This document shows positions 26,051 to 31,435 of a stretch of 31,435 bases of DNA, piece after piece. Source of the DNA: CAIYYX01 sp035530135 (GTDB lineage: Bacteria > Pseudomonadota > Gammaproteobacteria > Burkholderiales > Rhodocyclaceae); assembly GCA_035530135.1 (NCBI GenBank), contig DATKVJ010000125.1:1-31435 (forward strand). Direction: 5' to 3'. Under the pieces are notes generated by a model. It was not told the DNA's origin and ran no database searches. It saw nothing but the letters and a program-made list of their open reading frames with translations. Each line of letters begins with the position of its first letter. The stretch's first letter is position 1. A program made the position numbers and the translations under genes.

Positions 26051-26883
26051 TGGAGCGTGAGCCGGGCCACTTCGACCTTGGTATACGGGCGCAGGTCGAT
26101 CGTTCGATCGCCGTACTGCAACTGCACCGCAGACGCGTTGCCGATGACCACGTCGAAGGGGGGCTTGCCGCTCACGACCTGGCGCGTGCCGCCCAGATTG
26201 TTCTGGGAGAAGATGGTCTTCTGGGTGGCATCCTTAACTTCCACCCAGGACTTGTCCTGAAACACGAAGATCAGCTGGCGGCTATCCGCTGCAGGCGTCG
26301 CCGCGGCGACGGCAGGGGCAACCGAGGCCGGCTGTTCGACCTGCAGCGCGGGTTGCGCAAGCTGTCCGGGAATGACCGAAGCCGGCGCCGGCTTCGGCTC
26401 ACCGGCGCCTCGACCGCCGGCCGGCCAGTTGAAATGGGTCGCAACTGCGACGGCGACTGCGGCCAGGGTGAGCAACAATGCCAGCATGGGAACCAGGCTG
26501 CGCCGCTCGCCCGGCAGGGGCAGTTGGGCGCCGGTGTCCTCGGGCGCGTGGACCCCGCTGTCGGCCGCCGGCCTCTCCTTGCCTAGCATCGCCAACAGCG
26601 GTTCGGCGTCGATTTGGAGCAGCTTGGCGTAGCTCCTGATGATGCCGCGAACGAAGGTGCTGCCCGGCAGCCTGCCGAAATCGTCGCGCTCGATCGCCTC
26701 GATCTGGCGCGCGCTGAACTTGATCGCCTGCGTCACCTCGTCGATCGACAGCCCGCGCGCCTCTCTAGCCTCGCGCAGACAGGCACCGGGCGAGGTCGGC
26801 GCCGCCGCGGCCGCAGGCGGGGCGAGCAGCTCCGCCTGCACTGCCGGCTCGGCCGACTGCTGAAGCTCGGACAGTTCGCTCAC
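26047..26883 (-). CDS. rodZ: cytoskeleton protein RodZ
   Basis: This is a 278-residue bitopic membrane protein linking MreB to the cell-wall elongation machinery. A cytoplasmic helix-turn-helix domain (about 32-100; LREAREARGLSIDEVTQAIKFSARQIEAIE) is followed by a transmembrane helix at about 130-150. A low-complexity Pro/Ala periplasmic linker then leads to a C-terminal DUF4115 beta domain (IFVFQDKSWVEVKDATQKTIF). The length and order are typical. It is coupled by 4-bp overlaps to pilW upstream and ispG downstream. Confidence 0.94.
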   Translation of the reverse strand: MSELSELQQSAEPAVQAELLAPPAAAAAPTSPGACLREAREARGLSIDEVTQAIKFSARQIEAIERDDFGRLPGSTFVRGIIRSYAKLLQIDAEPLLAMLGKERPAADSGVHAPEDTGAQLPLPGERRSLVPMLALLLTLAAVAVAVATHFNWPAGGRGAGEPKPAPASVIPGQLAQPALQVEQPASVAPAVAAATPAADSRQLIFVFQDKSWVEVKDATQKTIFSQNNLGGTRQVVSGKPPFDVVIGNASAVQLQYGDRTIDLRPYTKVEVARLTLQ

Positions 26884-27668
26884 TGGTATTGACCCTGCAG
26901 CAAGCGTCGCGCCTCGGGCGAGCCAGGAAACTTGCTGCGCAACTGGAAGGCATAGTGCTCCTCGGCGCCGCGGTCGCCCAGCCCTCTCTCGATCTTCACG
27001 CCCAGCCAGAGGATTTCGGCGGTGGGTTCGACCCGCTGGTGCAGTTCGTCGAGGTAGTGTCTCGCCTCATCCAGCCGGCCCCGACGGTAGTCGATGTCGG
27101 CGAGGAAGAACATCGCCCGCGCGTTGGCGTGGTCAGCGCGCAGGGCCTTGAGGAAGTAGTCTTCGGCAGCCTTGTCGTCCTTCAGCCTGAGCGAGCAGAT
27201 ACCGGCATTGGTGTAGGGCATGGTCGGCGTCGCGTAGAGCGGGCTCTTGACCGCAGTCTGGAAGTACTGCAGCGAACGCCGCTCCCTTCCCGTCTGGCAG
27301 AGGAACCAGCCGAAGCTGTTGTTGATTTCCGGATCCGACGGGGCCAAGCTCAAGGCGCGCTCGAAACTCTGCTCGGCGAGTCGGTCCTCGTGGAGTTGCA
27401 TATGCACCAGTCCCATCAGGTTGTGCGCCGGCGCGTAACGGTCATCTGCGGACAGGGCCTTGCGCGCCTCGTCGAGCGCCACGCCCAGGTTGCCGCGCGA
27501 CAGGTACAGCCCACCCAGTTCGGTATGCACCTTGGCGCGTTGGCTGGCTTCGGTCGTCGCCGCCTGCTGCGACACGGGTTCTTCGGGCTGCTGCAGCTGG
27601 CTCGGATTGCCGGCGCAGCCCGTCAAGAGGAGGGCCGAGGCGGCGGCGAGAAAAGCGATGCGTCTCAT
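26880..27668 (-). CDS. pilW: type IV pilus biogenesis lipoprotein PilW (PilF)
   Basis: This is a 262-residue outer-membrane lipoprotein needed for PilQ secretin assembly. The signal peptide ends in LLTGC with the lipid-attachment Cys18. The mature part is a series of TPR repeats, for example LGGLYLSRGNLGVALDEARKAL and NLMGLVHMQLHEDRLAEQSFERAL. Genome position between rlmN and rodZ is standard for betaproteobacteria and implies that the host can build type IV pili. The start overlaps rlmN by 4 bp. Confidence 0.93.
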   Translation of the reverse strand: MRRIAFLAAASALLLTGCAGNPSQLQQPEEPVSQQAATTEASQRAKVHTELGGLYLSRGNLGVALDEARKALSADDRYAPAHNLMGLVHMQLHEDRLAEQSFERALSLAPSDPEINNSFGWFLCQTGRERRSLQYFQTAVKSPLYATPTMPYTNAGICSLRLKDDKAAEDYFLKALRADHANARAMFFLADIDYRRGRLDEARHYLDELHQRVEPTAEILWLGVKIERGLGDRGAEEHYAFQLRSKFPGSPEARRLLQGQYQ

Positions 27669-28759
27669 CGCACAAGCTCCATTATGGGAACGGATTTCAG
27701 GGTGCGGCGCGAGCGGTCCTGGACCTGGCCGGCGAGCTGACCGCAGGCGGCGTCGATGTCGTCGCCGCGGGTCTTGCGCGTGGTCGTGACGATTCCGGCG
27801 GCGATCAGGATTTCGGCGAAACGGCGGACGCGCTCGGGCTTGGAGCGCTGGAAGCCGGAATTCGGGAAGGGATTGAACGGAATCAGGTTGAACTTGCAGG
27901 GCACATCGCGCGTGAGCCGCAGCAGTTCGCGCGCATCGGCATCGCGATCATTGACGCCGTCGAGCATTACGTATTCGAAGGTGACGAAATCGCGCGGTGC
28001 CGCGCTCAGGTAGCGGCGGCAAGCGGCCATCAGCTCGGCGAGCGGATACTTGCGATTGATCGGCACCAGGCGGTCACGCAGTTGGTCGTTGGGCGCATGC
28101 AGGGAAACGGCCAGCGCCACCGGACATTGCTCGGCAAGCCTGTCCATCGCCGGCACGATGCCCGAGGTCGACAGCGTCACGCGCCGGCGCGACAGGCCAT
28201 AGGCATTGTCGTCGAGCATCAGACGCAGCGCGACGACGACGTTGTCCAGGTTGGCGAGCGGCTCACCCATGCCCATCAGCACGACATTGGATACGACCCG
28301 ATCCTGCGCATGTGCATCGGCGCCGAGCAGGCGCTTGGCCTGCCAGAGCTGGCCGATGATCTCGGCTACCGTCAGGTTGCGGTTGAAGCCCTGCTTGCCG
28401 GTGGAGCAGAAGGCGCAGTCGAGCGCGCAGCCGGCCTGGGTGGAGATGCACAGCGTACCGCGTTCGACCTCGGGAATGAACACCGTCTCGACCGCGTTGC
28501 CATGGCCGACAGCGAACAGAAACTTGCGCGTGCCATCGTCCGACAGCCGGTCACTGATCAGCGGCGGCGGCGTCACATTGGCGATCTGAGCGAGCTTCTC
28601 GCGCAGACTCTTGGCGACGTCGGTCATGCGCGAAAAATCGCCCTCCCCGAAACGATGCAACCAGCGCAGCAGTTGCCTGGCACGGAAAGGTTTCTCGCCC
28701 ATCTGGGCGAAGAATCCGGTCAGGCCGGCGGCATCGAGATCGAGGAGATTGACGGTCAT
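27665..28759 (-). CDS. rlmN: dual-specificity RNA methyltransferase RlmN
   Basis: This is a 364-residue radical-SAM enzyme that methylates C2 of A2503 in 23S rRNA and A37 in some tRNAs. The cluster motif is CALDCAFC with Cys111, Cys115 and Cys118. A C-terminal cysteine in DDIDAACGQL is the expected methyl-carrying or resolving residue. The start was set at ATG 28759 rather than the adjacent TTG at 28762. No clear Shine-Dalgarno sequence is visible; the ndk stop codon is 3 bp away, suggesting coupled re-initiation. Confidence 0.96.
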   Translation of the reverse strand: MTVNLLDLDAAGLTGFFAQMGEKPFRARQLLRWLHRFGEGDFSRMTDVAKSLREKLAQIANVTPPPLISDRLSDDGTRKFLFAVGHGNAVETVFIPEVERGTLCISTQAGCALDCAFCSTGKQGFNRNLTVAEIIGQLWQAKRLLGADAHAQDRVVSNVVLMGMGEPLANLDNVVVALRLMLDDNAYGLSRRRVTLSTSGIVPAMDRLAEQCPVALAVSLHAPNDQLRDRLVPINRKYPLAELMAACRRYLSAAPRDFVTFEYVMLDGVNDRDADARELLRLTRDVPCKFNLIPFNPFPNSGFQRSKPERVRRFAEILIAAGIVTTTRKTRGDDIDAACGQLAGQVQDRSRRTLKSVPIMELVR

Positions 28760-28762
28760 CAA

Positions 28763-29188
28763 TTAGCGCGAATAGATGTTCAGCGCCGGAAAGAAATAGG
28801 CGATCTCGACCGCGGCAGTCTCCGGTCCGTCGGAGCCATGCACCGCGTTAGCATCGATGCTCTCGGCGAAGTCGGCCCGGATCGTGCCGGGTGCGGCCTT
28901 CTTCGGATCGGTGGCGCCCATCAAGTCGCGGTTCTTGGCGATCGCACCCTCGCCTTCGAGCACTTGCGCCATCACCGGCCCGGAGATCATAAACTCCACC
29001 AGATCCTTGAAGAACGGCCGCTCGCGATGCACGGCGTAAAAACCTTCGGCTTCCCGGCGCGACAGATGCAGCATGCGCGCAGCGATGATCTCGAGGCCGT
29101 TGGTCTCGAAACGGGAGTAGATCTTGCCGATGATATTCTTGGCCACGGCGTCGGGTTTGATCATGGAAAACGTGCGTTCAACAGCCAT
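28763..29188 (-). CDS. ndk: nucleoside diphosphate kinase
   Basis: This 141-residue enzyme transfers the gamma phosphate between nucleoside tri- and diphosphates. The N-terminus ERTFSMIKPDAV and the active-site loop NAVHGSD, with phosphohistidine His117, are intact. GGAGA precedes the ATG. The 73-bp gap to tilS is AT-rich compared with its surroundings and contains TAAAAT, so it may hold a promoter for the whole ndk-to-der chain, although I see no convincing -35. Confidence 0.97.
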   Translation of the reverse strand: MAVERTFSMIKPDAVAKNIIGKIYSRFETNGLEIIAARMLHLSRREAEGFYAVHRERPFFKDLVEFMISGPVMAQVLEGEGAIAKNRDLMGATDPKKAAPGTIRADFAESIDANAVHGSDGPETAAVEIAYFFPALNIYSR

Positions 29189-29261
29189 CCGGTTTCTCCA
29201 AACAAGGTATACAGAAGGGAATACTCGAAAAAAGTTCAGCGATACTGGGCAACTGCGTATT

Positions 29262-30278
29262 TTATCGCAATTTCCGACTGGGCTCCGGCGATTTTGGGGG
29301 CGCCCAGTCGAGATACACCACGCCGCGAAGTCGAGTGATGCGATGTTCTCCGAAGGCGATGGCGGGGTGGCGGTCAGGGCCGGCCTGCCTCAATTGCCGC
29401 AGCGCCTCTATCAGTCGCTGCTCGCTGGGGATCTGAACGCCGTGCTGGGCGAGAAGGAAGCGCAACACGTTCCGGCCACGGGCTTCGGACAATCCGAGCA
29501 GACAGGCAACCGGTAGCGGAAAGCGCGGCGACTGACCAGCCAGATCGCTCAACGCCAGCTCGTCGAGCAGGGCGCCTGCCTCGGCAAAGCGCGCCGCCGC
29601 CTCAGCGAGTTTCTGTTCAGCCGCCGGGAACCGTGCCGCCAGCAGCGGCAGGACTTCATGACGCAGGAAGTTGCGGGAGAAGGCGGTGTCGTGGTTGCTC
29701 TCGTCATCGACCCAGGTGAGCTGCCGGCTCTCAAGATAGGCTTCGATCGCGGCTCTGGGCACCGTCAGCAGCGGACGAAGCAGGGAGACACCGCCCTGCA
29801 GCGGCCTCGCCTCGGGCATCCCGGCGGCACCGCTCAAGCCGGCGCCGCGCAACAGGTTGAACATCAGCGTTTCTGCCTGGTCACCGCTGTGATGACCCAC
29901 TGCCAGCCAGTCTGGATCGCTACTCGCCAGCGCCTGGTAACGGCACTCGCGGGCCGCCGCCTCCAAACCTTCCGGGGAACCGCGCGGCACCTCGACATGA
30001 TGCACCGTCAGTGGAATGCCTGCTTCGACGCAGTAGCGCTGACAGAAGGCCTCCCACTGGCCCGCCTGAGGGCTCAGATGATGATTGACGTGGCTGGCGG
30101 ACAGCGCGAAGGAGAGCGATCCCTGGAGCGACTGCAAGGCATCGAGCAGCGCCAGCGAATCACGACCGCCTGAAAAAGCCACGACCAGGGTCTGACGCGG
30201 CTGGAGGTGACGCTGCAGGCTGGCCGCCACCGCGTCCAGAAGCGCTTCAGCTGAGCCGCTGTTCCTTGAACTTGCCAT
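29262..30278 (-). CDS. tilS: tRNA(Ile)-lysidine synthase, C-terminally short
   Basis: This is an ATP-dependent N-type PP-loop ligase that adds lysine to C34 of tRNA-Ile(CAU). The ATP loop SGGRDS is at 36-41, followed by SHVNHHLSP, GHHSGDQAETLMFNLLRGAG, and the first C-terminal domain (about 255-325). The protein stops at 338 residues, whereas full-length TilS such as E. coli (432) has a second C-terminal domain. The ndk gene begins 73 bp later, so there is no room for it. The catalytic core is complete, so activity is plausible. It overlaps accA by 32 bp, as expected for the accA-tilS pair. Confidence 0.92.
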   Translation of the reverse strand: MASSRNSGSAEALLDAVAASLQRHLQPRQTLVVAFSGGRDSLALLDALQSLQGSLSFALSASHVNHHLSPQAGQWEAFCQRYCVEAGIPLTVHHVEVPRGSPEGLEAAARECRYQALASSDPDWLAVGHHSGDQAETLMFNLLRGAGLSGAAGMPEARPLQGGVSLLRPLLTVPRAAIEAYLESRQLTWVDDESNHDTAFSRNFLRHEVLPLLAARFPAAEQKLAEAAARFAEAGALLDELALSDLAGQSPRFPLPVACLLGLSEARGRNVLRFLLAQHGVQIPSEQRLIEALRQLRQAGPDRHPAIAFGEHRITRLRGVVYLDWAPPKSPEPSRKLR

Positions 30279-31215
30279 AGCTCATCAGGCGCTCGAAGCG
30301 GCGCTCGACCAGTTCGGCCGAGGAAAGTTCGGCAACCTGCCGCAGCGCATCCTGCAGCGCCTTCTTGAGGGAAATTGCCATGGCTTTGGGATTGCGATGG
30401 GCGCCGCCGAGCGGCTCATTGACGACGCGATCGACGAGACCCAAGGTCTTCAGGCGGACCGCGGTGATGGCCATCGACTCGGCCGCGTCGCTGGCGTTTT
30501 CGGCGCTCTTCCACAGGATCGAAGCACAGCCCTCGGGTGAGATCACCGAGTAGGTCGCGTATTGCAGCATCAGCAGAAGGTCGCCGACCGCGATCGCCAA
30601 CGCGCCGCCCGAGCCGCCCTCGCCGATCACGGTACAGATCAAAGGGACCTTGAGTTCCGCCATGACCAGCAGATTGCGCCCGATCGCCTCGGACTGGCCG
30701 CGCTCTTCGGCGTCGATGCCCGGATATGCCCCAGGCGTATCGACGAAGGTAATCACCGGGATACCGAACTTCTCCGCCAGTCGCATCAGGCGCAATGCCT
30801 TGCGATAACCCTCGGGTCTTGGCATACCAAAGTTGCGGAAGATCTTTTCCTTGGTGTCGCGCCCCTTCTGGTGGCCGATCACCATCACCGACTGACCATT
30901 GAATCGGGCCAGGCCGCCGACGATGGCGCGATCGTCGGCGTAGCAGCGATCCCCATGCAACTCCTCGAAGTCGGTGAACATCTGCGCGACGTAATCGAGG
31001 GTATAGGGACGCTGAGGATGACGCGCCACTTGGGCAATCTGCCATGGCGACAGCTTGGCGTAGATGTCCTTGGTCAGACTCAGACTTTTGCTATCGAGCC
31101 TGTCGATTTCTTCGGAGATGTCCACCGCCGAATCATCCTGAGCGAAACGCAGGGATTCGATCTTGGCTTCCAATTCGGCGATCGGCTGTTCGAAATCGAG
31201 AAAGGTGGTTTTCAT
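30247..31215 (-). CDS. accA: acetyl-CoA carboxylase carboxyltransferase subunit alpha
   Basis: This is a 322-residue cytosolic subunit which with AccD transfers CO2 from biotin-carrier protein to acetyl-CoA, giving malonyl-CoA for fatty acid synthesis. The N-terminus TTFLDFEQPIAELEAKIESL is family-typical. The crotonase-fold carboxyltransferase core contains RPYTLDYV, FGMPRPEGYRKALRLM, FVDTPGAYPGIDAEERGQSEAI and GEGGSGGALAIAVGD. Length is normal. It is the first protein gene after the ribosomal RNA operon and overlaps tilS by 32 bp. Confidence 0.97.
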   Translation of the reverse strand: MKTTFLDFEQPIAELEAKIESLRFAQDDSAVDISEEIDRLDSKSLSLTKDIYAKLSPWQIAQVARHPQRPYTLDYVAQMFTDFEELHGDRCYADDRAIVGGLARFNGQSVMVIGHQKGRDTKEKIFRNFGMPRPEGYRKALRLMRLAEKFGIPVITFVDTPGAYPGIDAEERGQSEAIGRNLLVMAELKVPLICTVIGEGGSGGALAIAVGDLLLMLQYATYSVISPEGCASILWKSAENASDAAESMAITAVRLKTLGLVDRVVNEPLGGAHRNPKAMAISLKKALQDALRQVAELSSAELVERRFERLMSYGKFKEQRLS

Positions 31216-31242
31216 GACTGTCGCGTTTCCACAGATGGCGGC

Positions 31243-31269
31243 ATTTTACAGGATGGCGACGCCTACCAA
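31243..31269 (-). promoter_or_regulatory. putative accA promoter
   Basis: On the minus strand TTGGTA (complement of 31264-31269) and TAAAAT (complement of 31243-31248) are separated by 15 bp. A TG immediately before TAAAAT makes an extended -10, which can compensate for the short spacer. It lies between the rRNA terminator hairpin and the accA start codon, about 28 bp from the latter. Confidence 0.5.
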
Positions 31270-31303
31270 CCGCTGCTCGTCGCATTTCGCCCTTGCAGAA
31301 GCG

Positions 31304-31329
31304 CCAAAGCCCTCTTGCGAGGGCTTTGG
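31304..31329 (-). terminator. hairpin terminator after the 5S rRNA
   Basis: CCAAAGCCCTC (31304-31314) pairs perfectly with GAGGGCTTTGG (31319-31329) around a 4-nt loop. It stands 9 bp after the 5S 3' end on the minus strand. No long U tract follows in the rRNA reading direction, so termination may be partial. Confidence 0.7.
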
Positions 31330-31338
31330 TTTGATGGG

Positions 31339-31435
31339 AGTCTGGCGCTGACCTACTTTCACAGGCGAGAAGCCTACTATCATTGGCGCGGAGGTGTTTC
31401 ACGGTCCTGTTCGGGATGGGAAGGGGTGGTTCCAC
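31339..31435 (-). rRNA. rrf: 5S ribosomal RNA, 3' part (cut by the window edge)
   Basis: The reverse complement reads GTGGAACCACCCCTTCCCAT and continues CCCGAACAGGACCGTGAAAC, then CGCGCCAATGATAGTAGG and GTGAAAGTAGGTCAGCGCC, the conserved core of proteobacterial 5S rRNA. The 3' end is placed near 31339, where GCGCCAGAC would pair with the missing 5' end. About 97 of an expected 115-120 nt are present. It implies that a complete rRNA operon continues beyond the window. Confidence 0.93.

Noticed and set aside
31133..31435. Minus-strand open frame of 100 codons across the 5S rRNA and accA start
   Set aside because: It is translated through rRNA and the terminator and then out of frame into accA, so it is not a plausible gene.

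Overview
The window is high-GC chromosomal DNA, most likely from a betaproteobacterium, perhaps of the Rhodocyclales. The order accA-tilS-ndk-rlmN-pilW-rodZ-ispG-hisS-yfgM-bamB-der-hfq-hflX-hflK-hflC-yjeT-hisZ-purA, followed by a tRNA-Leu and rnr-rlmB, is the conserved betaproteobacterial arrangement. HisZ and a short 78-residue Hfq agree with this. The order-level placement is inference. I see no insertion sequence, integrase, CRISPR array or prophage gene.

Layout. Positions 1-3537 (+) hold the tail of an unidentified gene, a pair of acyl-CoA dehydrogenase subunits resembling pimeloyl-CoA dehydrogenase large and small chains, and a zinc alcohol dehydrogenase, all tightly packed. Positions 3538-5657 (-) hold a three-gene signalling unit: a small one-helix membrane protein, a LytS/AlgZ-type histidine kinase with an unusual D-L-K repeat, and a LytTR response regulator. 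A 226-bp upstream region carries helically phased direct repeats that could be its operator. Positions 5884-10734 hold an ACAD10/11-type acyl-CoA dehydrogenase (-), then a short-chain dehydrogenase, a quinone-oxidoreductase-like MDR, an MFS carrier and a small two-helix channel-like protein (+). These look like accessory acyl-CoA or alcohol catabolism genes; the substrate cannot be read from sequence.

Positions 10749-31215 are core housekeeping genes, all on the minus strand except the tRNA-Leu(CAG) at 13830-13916, which is divergent from rnr. Working backwards from 31.2 kb, accA and tilS overlap. Then ndk-rlmN-pilW-rodZ-ispG-hisS-yfgM-bamB-der form a compact chain in which most junctions are stop/start overlaps. 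hfq has its own putative promoter and leads hflX-hflK-hflC-yjeT-hisZ-purA. rnr and rlmB overlap by 8 bp. The minus-strand end of the window is the 3' part of a 5S rRNA, so a ribosomal RNA operon reads directly toward accA across a hairpin terminator.

The core genes serve lipid synthesis (accA, ispG), nucleotide supply (ndk, purA), tRNA and rRNA processing or modification (tilS, hisS, rlmN, rlmB, rnr), histidine synthesis (hisZ), envelope and pilus assembly (bamB, yfgM, rodZ, pilW), ribosome and RNA control (der, hflX, hfq) and FtsH control (hflKC). The points most worth a second look are the small-protein/kinase/regulator unit with its repeats, the channel-like protein with a degenerate filter, and a TilS lacking its last domain.
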